Assembly (NCBI GenBank): GCA_940671915.1
Contig: CALNVZ010000174.1
Location: 3,931,207-3,995,206, forward strand
Source: Paracentrotus lividus
Taxonomy: Eukaryota; Echinodermata; Echinoidea; Camarodonta; Echinidae
Reading direction: 5' to 3'
Length of the DNA: 64,000 bases
The notes beneath the pieces were generated by a model that was not told the origin of the DNA, searched no databases, and saw nothing but the letters and a program-made list of their open reading frames with translations. Position 1 is the first letter of the stretch, and each line of letters begins with the position of its first letter. The position numbers were made by a program, and so were the translations under genes. This document shows, piece by piece, positions 11,750-22,385 of this stretch.

Positions 11750-13900
11750 AATAGTATGCGCGCAAGATAAATCTACTACCGCACTGCTCTCTGAAGTAGG
11801 GGGCGAGCGCTGAGGATTATAACAATTCTCCAGCCTTTCAAAAAACGTATTCAAATTCCTGCGTCTTGTTAATTTTTGGTCATTCCCGCGGGCCACGGAA
11901 AGGGTGGTAGGGCGAAAAAAGGAAACGCACCAATAATCCCCCTTTGACCGACAGCAAACCAGCACGGTTTGACAGGGACTGCGGAACCCTCCGAAAAAAC
12001 TGCCGGCTGGGGAACCCACTCACACCCGGAACCCTTCGACCCTGGTGCCACTGATTGTCGAGGTAATCGAGGTGTGCCGGATAAGTCCCCTGAGCAGCGG
12101 GCCAGTAGTTTGAGCTCTCAATACCCCACATAAAAAGAGCGTGTCAACTCTACTTGAGAGAATGAAGTGTGTACCATTACTAGGAGAACCTTAAAACGTG
12201 CCGAAGACCCCACCAACAGTTTACTAACGCTCCCTGACCCATGCTCTAGGGCGGGCCGCGACTGGATTATCAAAAGCCTTCAGGCTTATCATCCGCTCCC
12301 TCCCAATACACCAACGCCCCATCTACCCCACCCTCGACCCAGATTTGGATCTCGTCGTCCAAACTATTCACAGTTCAACAATATACTAGGGAATATTTAT
12401 CATTCTCGCCATCAACCATGGCCAAGGGAGGCAGGCGGGAACTCGAGAGTCCGCCTCATACCTCTCCTACTATTATGGCGTGTGAGGAAGTATATCACAT
12501 TAGTTGGGGGAATTCAGTTACTTTTTTATTGTGTCTCACCGATAATACTGGTGCTTCATTACACATATCCTCCTAATACGCTTTTTAACCAATGCCAGTA
12601 CTGTTTCATTATTCTCCTGAGGCGAATAAGAAACACTATAGGAGTAGATGAACTGTCTTACTTTATACATGTTATACTAGGTTACACTATTGTGAAATCA
12701 TTCAAACTCCCTTACAGGTTCTTCGCACTAGCAGCTGCTACAGTAATTTGCTCGCTAATGATTGCGCCAAGTCCAAGCGGCTTAAACTCGGACATCGCAA
12801 ATACCCGTGTGCTTCACAACGTCGACCAAAGAGCTTGTTTTCCAGCAGAGAATATGCGCCGCAAACTTGCGGGGATTTCACCACACTTGCATCTGACAGA
12901 CCGCGACCCCCATTTTCTCTTTCTCTTCCAACAGATATCCGACGAGCGAGTGAGATAATCCTTACTCTTTTAAATATGGAGTTGATGCCTCACAACTGCA
13001 CGGGTGCACGGACAAGACACGAAAGGAAGGGTGGCCAAAGGTTGAATCACTGCAGTAGAGGTATTTGGACGTTATCATTAAGATGTTGACTCATGACACA
13101 CAGTAACTATTGTTTTATCTACTTTATGACTGAAATCATCATCGGAGATTATGGAGAAGATTCCTCTGCCGGAATATAAGATGCGGATAGGCCAGTTATA
13201 CTAGGTTCTTTGCTTCCATCATAAAAACTCTACTAGATTTTAATTCTCGCATCGCGTCCTTCTTCTGTAGAACATTTTAAATATACCGCGGAAGGTGCCA
13301 AGAGTATGTGTAGACTTAAGGGATTACCACCTGTATCGTAGCTTTGACAAGAACATTTATGCATAATTATCTGTGCTCCCCCACGGTCCCAGACGTAGCT
13401 TATCGCGTTTGGCGATGTCAGAAGGGCACGATAGATAATTTCCAGATTACACACATGTTCGGCTTCTTGAAGCAAGAACTACTTGATCGAGCGAGCAACT
13501 GTTTATTCGAAGGTCATCCTAAGGTTTGTGAACAGATGATTCTCATGTTCGGGCTGAGTGCGATTTTTACATCATCTTGTGCTAAGCAATTGGTCAAATC
13601 GCATCTCAGCTAATTATTATCATGTGCGGATAGATGATGCCGATTAAGTTGTCTAGAAGTGTGACGGAGCGCAGAGAAGACTTAGGGATTGAACTTCACG
13701 ATAGAGGAATCGGTGCTTGAATCTCATTTCTTATGATTCTAGACACTGCTAGTTTATGAACTTTTGGGCATACAGAGAGTTCATTTGCCCAATTACGACG
13801 AAGGACTAAGAAGGAGCAACAGTGTTCCGACACTTGCTCTTAACATCGAGCGGTGTAAAGCTGCAAAAATTGTTTGGCTAAGACTACCATGTGAAAGGTA
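11750..13900 (+). pseudogene. DIRS gag-like region, copy 1, frameshifted
   Basis: This stretch aligns by many shared words with 19480-21000 in copy 2, for example CAAGATAAATCTACT, GGGTGGTAGGGC, AATCCCCCTTTGAC, CCACGGTCCCAGACGTAGC and ATTTAATGGTAAATTTCAGG. In both copies it precedes the reverse transcriptase, the position of gag in DIRS elements. The longest frame, 263 codons starting at 12167, is not a credible protein: it is proline- and arginine-rich at first, then crosses inserted bases, and copy 2 does not share that frame. No zinc knuckle was seen. Gag identity rests on position only. Confidence 0.5.
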
Positions 13901-14929
13901 AAAGATTATTTAATGGTAAATTTCAGGATGTGCTCGATCAAAACCATTTTCTGGAAAAAGTAACACGGCGGAACAAAACTTTCCTATAGCTAAGTTCCAG
14001 GCAATAGTATTTAGTAGCCTGCCTCAAAGGCTATTACATAGTATTAGATGCTAAAGTTCCACTTAGTCTTCGAGGGCACATTATGATTTAAATGAGGGTA
14101 TGTTTGACCAGGAACTTTCATGCAATAACAGTAAACTCTTTCTTCGTGTCGCTTTGTCTTAATTGGACCAGCACGCGCCAAGATCCTCTTGTTCGGAATC
14201 AGAGTGGGCCTCTTTCTCCACCTCGTAGCTCTCGACGTCTCCCCAACATACCCTAATGACTCTAATATTACGTGCTAGGTTCTGCGAGAGGTAGGGCGAC
14301 AACCGCAGAAGGTCTACACAATCACACGAGCTAGTGTCGGCGGTCTTTAGAATACCCGTTCAAAGTGTGGGAGGTGTGACGTTTCACTCTACACACATAT
14401 AAGTTTTGCCAGTCCCAAGGACTTCATCCGTTTTTTCCAAGGGACCTATTTTGAGCAGATGATACAGAATGCGTCGTATTTGACATCAAATATTACATAC
14501 TAGTTCTAAACCCCCTCTTGCCGCTATTCTTATGTCCTGAAGTTTGCCGAGGTGGAGGTCTACACATCTTTGGAGGCTTCGAAATTAGAATAGCTGGTGA
14601 AAATTATTGGCTTCTCGAACTGGACCATACGACAAGTTTTAGATATAACTTTTTATCCTCCCCCTTTCCCTTTATTAGCTGGTTCTCAATGGGACAACCA
14701 CCAGCGTCATATAGATTTTTTTGAATACCTATAAATGAACATGGTGGGTTATAAATTTTACATAAAGGTATTTTTTCTTTATCAGGGGATCAAACCCAAT
14801 ATCTTTCCTCGAAGGGATCCAGTATTCTAATTATGCCAACTATTTTCCTAGCCTGGTGGCGGGGTCTAGTAGCTACCCTCTCCACAGGGATCCCAATACA
14901 ACGGCTTGAAGGTGACATTAAGAAAGAGA

Positions 14930-15620
14930 ATTTTATTCCAGAGATCTCTACCTAATCAAAAAGGGGTAATAGTTCAAGTTCAGGACAACAATTCACCTCC
15001 TCCTGGGTCTCCGGTGTTTGCTCTGGTAGAAGAAAAACGCTTCGGGGGGGCTTCCGCAGGTTCTCAAACCTAAAGGAGAAGTATAATCAAGCTTTCTCAC
15101 GCAGAGACGCACACGATGCAAAGATGGACTATCTTCTCTCTTCAGCATACCTGCGGGTCACGCAATTATTAATCTGACAAACGATATTATTAGGGCAAAG
15201 CATAACAATAAGATATACCCATATCAATATTGCATTTTACTACCACCAGTCCCTCGATGTGAACCCACGGGCACTGCTCGGAGAGGTACTTGTGTGATTA
15301 CAAGGGTAGAACAAATATTTATGTGTTACTTGTAGAATTTCAGAGGAGTGGCTTGTCTCTGTCCATTCGGGCTAAAACACCAGCACTCCAGAACATTTAG
15401 TCTCGAAATGTTAATCTCGCTAGCTTTAATTGTCAAGTAATATTATTGCGCCGACAAGTATAATTACATGGAAAAGCACAGTAGAGAATTACAAATTGCT
15501 TCTCTGTGTACACACCAAATATTTTTTTGTAGTTTGCCCCCGTGTATTTATACAGTAATATTTAGGACGACTGGCTCCTTCTCTTGAGAAATTACCCGTC
15601 ACGAAAAGCCACCTATTCAC
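14930..15620 (+). pseudogene. DIRS reverse transcriptase remnant, copy 1
   Basis: Words matching copy 2 run in the same order: AAAAGGGGTAAT, GTCTCCGGTGTTT, GGTAGAAGAAAAACGCTTCGG, CCATTCGGGCTAAAA (PFGLK, near 15363) and GACGACTGGCTC (DDWL at 15566-15577). The D-D pair belongs to the catalytic YLDDW motif of reverse transcriptase, which copies element RNA into DNA. The conserved palm block DLQDAYYHIP, clear in copy 2, is degraded here to fragments near 15180-15250. The region is far longer than in copy 2 because of inserted bases, so no continuous frame exists. Confidence 0.7.
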
Positions 15621-16339
15621 TCAAAGAAGAAACTCACAATATAAGCAAGATCAGAAGCAGGGTAGTCAATGCTAATTTAGTCCTAAAGTATGCACATTGA
15701 TGCGGCTCAGTGGTAGAGAGGTCGATATAAGTGTGAAGAAGTCAGTGAAGCTCGACACGCCAACGCTCGACCACCTCCCAAGATTCTCTAGATGGAGGCC
15801 ATGGATAAAATAATCTCCATGTCCTTCGTGTAGCCGTTCAAATTCCCACATCTCCCTCCACATGTAGTGGAAAAAATTTCTAGCAGTGTGGACAGTGGCT
15901 TTGCGTCAAAATGAATCCTGCTTCGCATCTGCTCTTTGGGATTTGGCAATGTTCTCAGTTCTTTAATTCCTGTATAGTCTATATAAAGCACTATCGGCGA
16001 AGACGCTTGTAGGATGACTCTCTATCTTTTTCCCACCACCATAGCACAAGACGTGCCAAGCACTGAGACCCCCTCTTCAGGATGCATCTTCTGTTCCGAG
16101 ACACTCCTCAAAACTCAAGCGTAAACGCCGACGTTTCCAAGTGACGCATTTTCCCTGTCTCACCACTAGATCATGCCAAAATAAACGTTCAAGAATCAAT
16201 AGTTTTACTTTCTATGTCTCAGCTAGCTGGTCTTAGCCATCATATCATTATCGTAAAACTCAAGTGGAAGAAGACCCAAAAGCCATTCCAATCCCTCACT
16301 CTTCTCTGGAACAGAACAAGTTCGGGCATGCGTCAATAT

Positions 16340-16760
16340 AATGCATAATTTCGGCTGTGGGGGGTCTCCACCTACATGGGAAATCCCCTACGAATGCTCG
16401 GGCCAATGGGAATAGCCCGACAAGTCGTCGGCCGCATACACACATCAACGTTCTCCCTGTGGAGAATTGTAAGTGATTTATAGAGGCGAGTTCTCAACTA
16501 AGACAATTGAGCGGCAACTTCCTTGACCTCACATGATAGCACTCCACGAGTGCAGAATTCTGATCTGTGTCCAAGTAAAATCTGGACAACAACACTGTAG
16601 TATCCGTTACATAAGACTAGTAGGAGTGCGAGGAACTCTAATCACGAACTCTGTGGCAATCTATTATGATGTGAGATCCTTTTTGTGGTGTCAGTATCAT
16701 TTCGTCTATAACTTGATAGTCTGTCAATTGCCCGGGAAGAGGACAAGCTACCAATTCTGA
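16340..16760 (+). pseudogene. DIRS RNase H remnant, copy 1
   Basis: Short in-frame islands follow the reverse transcriptase in the order expected for a retroelement RNase H. They are a GGLHLHG island near 16357 (compare GWGAHL), HINVL at 16441-16455, DNNTVVSV at about 16585-16608, and QLPGKRTS at 16725-16748 (compare the HxPGKxN box near the end of these domains). RNase H removes the RNA strand after reverse transcription. The last two islands are in open frames of only tens of codons, interrupted by frameshifts. The RT to RNase H order agrees with DIRS pol in plus orientation. This part has no counterpart in copy 2, which stops earlier. Confidence 0.6.
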
Positions 16761-18890
16761 AAAATATCTGTGCTCAATTCGCAGTAACTATCTCCTTGTC
16801 TCTGGCGACGAGGGAGGAGTTATTATAGGTGAAATACGCTCCTTCCTAAACCGGAAAGACTCTTCACAAGTTGGCAGCAAGGTGCGCTCAATCATCGTTC
16901 ATCTACTACCCTAGGACGATGAATTTAACCTTATTCACTTTCAGACAAAATGATGTACAAATTTTCCGGTGAAACAAACACTAAGATATGCAGCCTATCT
17001 TTTTCTCTTGCGTGAAAGTATTTCCCCCTTGAAACAGAACATACTTCCATGATTCTATTTGCATTTCACAAACAACACCAACACACCATGGCATGCGTCC
17101 CTAGCCTTCGCAACCATGACTTCTCCTAAATCTGTGCAAAGATAGACTACCGGGAGCGTGTGAGAGGATATTCTTAGCTTGGCATTACGTTTCCTCGGGC
17201 CCTTTTCCCCATCTACAATGGAGTATAGCTTAATTTCTCGGCCAGGTAACACAATGAGTGGTCGTTGAGGAGGTATGGCAGGGTCATCACCTTACTTCTC
17301 ATAAGTAGAGGTACCGAATAGTAGTGGTAGGCACGGGAGAAGGAAGCGCCCCACATATGGTTTCAGGCGGGGCTGAATTAACTAAACACCAAACACACGG
17401 GTCCTTGTGGCAGGTCGACTACCAAGGAAACATCCTCCATACGTTGCCTACATATCTTTCGGGATTCGCTAACAGGGGACATGAAACTCCTAGTATCGTT
17501 TCGAATTCACAGAGATACTGTATGCACCGTAACACTCTGGCCCATTTCAGGAAATCGTGTCCAGCGGACGCAGGCCTTCGGAGAGAGTCAGCGATATGGC
17601 CGCCTCACCATTCCTCCGATCCTCACCAGAGATTATAATTACGAGACTCAGAGATATACGTATGGTGCAGCATCTGCAGGTCGATTCCAACCCCTTTGCC
17701 CCCCTCCTTTTTTAGGTAGATTGCAGATTTCTTAACTTGTTTCTTTGATGATAGTTTATCTATTTCATCAATTACAGGTTATAGATCAGCCATAGCGGCA
17801 GATTCATACAGGATTTGGGAAGGAGAGACTGGTCTCTAATCAATGTTTCTCTCCCCGTTAACTAGATCATTTTTTTACAGAATTCCACCTAAGCAGAGAC
17901 CGATCTCAAGGTGGGACTTTCCCAAAGTCCTTCGAGCTCTAGCAAAAGTCTCCTTTCGGACACCTATGGTCATAAATGTTCCCTTCCTTAACCATTTCAG
18001 ATAAAGGACGTCTTATCACTTATAGCAGTATGCATCAGGCCAAACTCCGTAGTCTACTCCATGCTCTTAGTTAAGGTGCAGGTCATACTCCTTGGGAAAA
18101 GGATAGGGTTCGTTTGAGTTCCTAAAGCAGCGTTTTTCTTGCCCAAGAACAAAGAGAATCTTCTAAGACCTTGCCAGATAGCTTTTTACCATCAATTAGC
18201 AAATTCTCCATATCTGTCTCAAAGATCAGGTTATGGGTTGTCCAGTTAGAGCCTTAAGTTGGTATCGCATCGGTTTGACAGATAAGCTAAGTCCATTCGC
18301 TGCATCCAACCAACTTTTAATTAGTTACAGTAGAACCCCACTGGGCCGGATTTAGCCAGCATACTGGTTTCGCCGACTGTGATATTTAGTATCAGCAGTC
18401 CGAGCCTACTTTCAGAATCAGTAGGGGAGCCAGGTGCCCTTAGTTGTATAACTCGCTAGTAGAAGCGCATCGACTAAGGGAATCTTTTGTATGAGCTCTA
18501 TGCTTATTCTCACAGGGTACTGTCTATGGAACGGAGTGATCCACTCCAGGCACCTTAACTGGGCAAGTCTAGATACCTTTGTTCTTAATTAACTATATCT
18601 GATTGTGGATTAGTCAGGAACGAGATTCGGCATCTAGCGGTTCTGTCGTGTCCTCTCATCGCGTCGTAAATTTGTTTTGAATTAAGTCTAGGTAATGTTT
18701 AGCTAGGTTTTTTTTTGGTGGACCTTTAGGTAAGGCCTTTCGCCTTTTTCCCACCTCCAGAATTTCTGTGTAATCTAGCAATTTGAAGAGATATAGGTAA
18801 GCTATGCGCGTGTAGTAAAATCAGAATGTTTCAATTGTGAACATATATATTTTACCAACAAGCTAATACTTACCGTATAGCTTCCCTCCT
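16761..18890 (+). other. Presumed DIRS 3' internal region, unreadable
   Basis: This lies between RNase H and the right terminal repeat, where DIRS elements carry a methyltransferase-like domain and a tyrosine recombinase. I could not recognise the recombinase R-H-R-Y signature or a methylase motif. Frames are short and broken. A ~20-base copy of the terminal-repeat word GCAATTTGAAGAGATATAGG appears at 18779-18798, possibly a noisy duplicate of the right terminus. Confidence 0.4.
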
Positions 18891-18900
18891 TCCTTCCCCT

Positions 18901-19117
18901 GTGTTCGTCGCCTTCCATCTATTGTTTTTTCACGTGAACGAGAAAGAGGAAGTAGACGGGTGTGAGAGGCGTTATATAGTCCTCCTCGCAGAGCTGACCG
19001 GGTTTCCCCGTCTGCCTTTCAGGCAGCAAGTAAGAACTCTTTTCGAGTCGTTTTGTTTTGCCGTGGCCTATCTACCTTTGGGCAACGAATAGCAATTTGA
19101 AGAGATATAGGTATAGT
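18901..19117 (-). repeat. DIRS right inverted terminal repeat (clean)
   Basis: The reverse complement of 18930-19050 matches the start of copy 2 (19264-19375), including CTCGAAAAGAGT, GCAGACGGGGAAACCCG, GGACTATATAACGCCTCT and CGTCTACTTC. The outer 45 bases match the left end at 10785-10832 in reverse. The repeat carries a TATATAA box followed by a GC-rich stretch, a plausible promoter inside the terminal repeat. The sequence here is clean, unlike both flanks of the element interior. Confidence 0.8.
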
Positions 19118-19238
19118 ACTAAGCTTGGTAGTAAAGATAAGCTTCACGAGATTGATACATTCTGATCAAGAACTTAAAGATTGACATACTATAGGATAGT
19201 GTTCCAATATTAGGCTCCTAATGGGAGTGAAGCAAAGT
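19118..19238. other. Short unique flank next to assembly gap
   Basis: About 120 bases of clean AT-rich sequence lie between the DIRS right end and the N gap. No gene or repeat was recognised. It may be host DNA at the 3' insertion edge. Confidence 0.5.
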
Positions 19239-19263
19239 NNNNNNNNNNNNNNNNNNNNNNNNN
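19239..19263. other. Assembly gap (25 N)
   Basis: Exactly 25 N residues. A fixed round size suggests a placeholder gap, not a measured distance, so the spacing of the two DIRS copies is not reliable. Confidence 0.98.
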
Positions 19264-19380
19264 CTCGAAAAGAGTCTAGCTGCCCTGAAAGCAGACGGGG
19301 AAACCCGTCACTTGCGGCAGGGACTATATAACGCCTCTCCACACACGTCTACTTCTCTTTCGTTGCGCGCTTGCAAAGTA
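19264..19380 (+). promoter_or_regulatory. Putative DIRS promoter in 5' terminal repeat
   Basis: GGACTATATAACGCC (around 19321-19335) contains a TATATAA box followed within about 30 bases by a pyrimidine-rich start-like region. The same box is conserved in inverted form at about 18968-18978 in the right repeat. Conservation in both repeats supports a functional element. Promoter activity is inferred. Confidence 0.45.
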
Positions 19381-21654
19381 AAAGAATATGAAATCGGCTA
19401 AAGAAATTAAAGACAAACCTACACCCCAAAATATCGCCAAAGATATGCCGGGACCAAAAGAGAGATAGTTGCGGCGATTCTAATGCAAGATAAATCTACT
19501 CCCGCCTCCTCTGAAGAGGCGAGCGCGAGAATAAACCCTCAAAAAAACGATCAATCGGCCCACGGATAAGGGTGGTAGGGCAAAAAAGAAACGCCCCAAT
19601 TAATCCCCCTTTGACGAAGCAAACCAGCACGGTGAGGACTAACCCTCGAAAAATCCGCTGGGAACCCATCACCGAACCCTTCGACCTCCATGATGTCGGG
19701 TATCCGGGTTCGGATAAGTCCCCTGAGAGGGGCAGTGTTTACTCCTCAACCTCACATAAAAAGAGTGTCCACCGAGGAAGCGAGTGGTGACCTTCTAAAA
19801 CGTCGAAAGACCCACCAACTTTACTACGCTCCCTGACCCAGCTCAGGCGGGGCGACTGGCATTATCAAAGCCCTACAGGCTTATCATGCCCTCCCCCATA
19901 CCCAACCCCCATCCTACCCACCCCGACCCAGATCCCTTGGATCTCGCGCTCAAACTACAAGTCAACAAAATACTAGGGAAATTATCATCTCGCCGATCAC
20001 CATGGCCAGGAGGCGGCGGGAAACCGAGAGTCCGCCTCACCCCAGAGCACGGTCAGCATTTCAATAGTTGGGGATTCAGACTCCGAGTTAACGCTATTCA
20101 CAAACCCAGTACGTAACGCAAGCCGTAACTCCCGGGCGGAAATTGGAGAGACTTTTCTTCATCCTTCAGTTTCCGAGTGAAAACACACTCGCTAAGGGCC
20201 CGCACAGAAGTGCTAGATCGCCTATGATTGGCCAAGCCAGCGGCTAACGGACCAATCGCATAAATTACGCCTCACGTGACAGCCGCGAGAATGGCGCACT
20301 TGCGGGGATTTCCACTGCATCTGACGACCGACATCCTCGGGCAGCGAAGAATTCTCTCATAAATATTGCCCACTAACTGCGGGCGGACGAAGAAGATGAC
20401 TCACGAGACTGAAGTTAGCACCATACATATTTTTATGAACTGATAATTCGATCACTCGGAGTCGAGAAGATTCCTCTCCGATAAAGATGGACAGGACGCG
20501 TATCAAATCAAGTCTTGCTTCTCAAAACTAAGATAAATCGCCGCTCTGGATAAACCGGCGAGTAGAGAAGGTGACAAGGGATTACAAGATCGCGTCTCAA
20601 GGACTTTGATAATTATTCTGTGCTCTCCCCACGGTCCCAGACGTAGCCTTTCGCGTTGGCGATGCAGGGCGAAGAAATCCAGATACAACACCCCTGCGCA
20701 GCCGCACTTTTATCTAGCACGACAGGGATTTGTCGCGGATCGAACATCGGATCTGCCCGAATGGTATGTCGTCTCGAGTCAAATTTTATCAGGGCGCCTG
20801 ATTACGGCCCCTGACGAGGCAGGGATAATGACCCTAGGATAGACTTCCGGAATGAAATCGGTGCTTAGAATCTATCTTGCTAAGAATTCGTTGAACTGCA
20901 GTAATGAAACAGGCAACAAGATTCAGCCCTTTACCGACGAGCCTAAGAAGGAGCAACGTGTTGACTGCTCTCTAACGCATGGAGCAGGGCGAAGCTGCAA
21001 AATGTTTGGCTAGACTACCATGTGAAGGTAAAGATTATTTAATGGTAAATTTCAGGATGTGCCGATCAACCATTTCTGGAAAAGTAACACGGCGGACAAA
21101 AACTTCTTATAGCTAAGTTCCGGCAATAGATCTAGCTCCTCAGGCGGTATAAGTATAGATCTAAGTCCACTCAGTCTCAGCACAAACAGAAGTCTTTCTT
21201 CTTGTCCTCAGGACAGGCCCATCCTTCGGAGATCAGGGGGCCCCTCTTTCTCTAGCTTCTCGCGTCCGCCAACAATGATCTAACGCTAGGGCGTGAGGAG
21301 GGGACGAACCGCAGAAAGGTCACAAAGCTATGCGGCTCGAGTGGGGGCGTGGACGTCAGCCCAGTTCACAGTACCAAGGCACTGTTTTCAAGGACCTGGC
21401 GACGATCAGCGTATTTGACAATCAATTACAACTAGTTCTGAACCCCCTCCTGCATGTCACCAGTCGGGGGGAGGCTAACTCTTTGGCTTCAAAACTGGGA
21501 GAAGATATCTCCACGACAGTTTGTTCCGACATAATAAGTTCAGGGTCAACCCAATCTTTCAAGGATCTGTCAAAAATTTCCCATTTCCGGCGTAGACGCC
21601 CTCTCCCCAGGGATCCATCTCGGCTAAGGCATTAAGAAACAGAAATACAATCTC

Positions 21655-22120
21655 TCCTATCAAAAGGGGTAATGTTTCAAGGTTCAGGACAACAATTCCC
21701 TTCCTCCCTGTCTCCGGTGTTTCTGGTAGAGAAAACGCTCGGGGGGCTTTCCGCATGGTTCTCAACCTAAAGAGATAAACAAGCTCTCCAAGACCACACC
21801 TTCAAAATGGAATTCTCCTCATACTCATCCGCTGCCCCTAATAAAATCCACGAAATGGGCCAGTAACATAGACCTTCAAGATGCATATTATCACATCCCG
21901 ATGGGCCCACGAAGCTCGGAGATACTTGGGATGTCCAGGTAGAAAACATTGTTACCAAATTCAAGGCTCTCCCATTCGGGCTAAAACCAGCTGCCCAGAA
22001 TTTTCTCCCGCTAATTTCAAGTAGTTGCGCCGCAGAATAAAGACGAGAGAATTACAATCTCTGTTACCTAGAACGACTGGCTCCTTCTTCGCCCTCAAGC
22101 CACCCTCGAGTCCAAATAGA
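21655..22120 (+). pseudogene. DIRS reverse transcriptase fragment, copy 2
   Basis: This is the best-preserved retroelement coding sequence in the window. In order, with frame changes between islands: SPVFLVEK near 21713, a GGxFRMVLNLK-like island (21740-21775), NIDLQDAYYHIPM at 21865-21903 (palm motif with the first catalytic Asp), VENIVTKFKALPFGLKPAA at about 21940-21995, and CYLxxDWL at about 22060-22083 (the second catalytic motif, disrupted by a base change or indel). An LEFLG island follows near 22203. The set is typical of DIRS/Pat-type reverse transcriptases, which are followed by RNase H. At least four frameshifts in under 500 bases preclude expression as written. Confidence 0.75.
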
Positions 22121-22385
22121 GATTAGTGATGCAATAGCCAAGGATTGGCTTCATTGGTAAACGAAAGAAATCGACAAGCTGCACGCCAACAGAACCCACC
22201 TAGAATTTCTTGGGGGCCAGGATAAATATTCCATGCCTTGTAGTACGCCCATCCTCCACAGAGTGGAAAAAATTCTGAATGGCGTGGGTTAGCGATGGCT
22301 TTGTCCACCGGTGCTTCGCGTGGTTCGCTCGAAGAGATGGTGGAGGCTTGAGATGTTGGGGATAAGTGTTCCATAGAAAGAATCT

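Larger units (their letters stand above)
10785..19117 (+). mobile_element. DIRS-type retrotransposon, copy 1 (corrupted)
   Basis: The ends are inverted terminal repeats. CCTATATCTCTTCAAATTGC followed by TATTCGTTGCCCAAAG at the left is found as its reverse complement at 19072-19117. Between them, in plus orientation, are gag-like sequence, then reverse transcriptase remnants (PFGLK and DDWL), then RNase H remnants (HINVL, DNNTVVS, QLPGK). This order and the inverted repeats match DIRS-like tyrosine-recombinase retroelements. The expected recombinase and methyltransferase should lie in 16760-18890, but I could not recognise them. Almost no frame stays open for long because single-base insertions are dense. 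Comparison with copy 2 shows the same words with extra bases, which is the texture of uncorrected long-read sequence. Whether the biological copy is intact therefore cannot be judged. Confidence 0.8.
19264..22385 (+). mobile_element. DIRS-type retrotransposon, copy 2, partial
   Basis: The copy begins inside the left terminal repeat (CTCGAAAAGAGT; TATA box at about 19325), runs through gag-like sequence, and ends shortly after the reverse transcriptase (LEFLGxR-like island near 22200), where ordinary AT-rich DNA resumes near 22385. The RNase H, recombinase and right terminal repeat are missing. Compared with copy 1 it is about a third shorter over the same content, with bases missing as well as substituted. 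It may be a 3'-truncated element, or a second low-accuracy representation of the same element on the other side of the gap. Confidence 0.75.

Noticed and set aside
12167..12958. 263-codon open frame, the longest in the window
   Set aside because: It lies in the corrupted DIRS copy, has no recognisable domain, and the same frame is not kept in the aligned part of copy 2. It is a product of random insertions.
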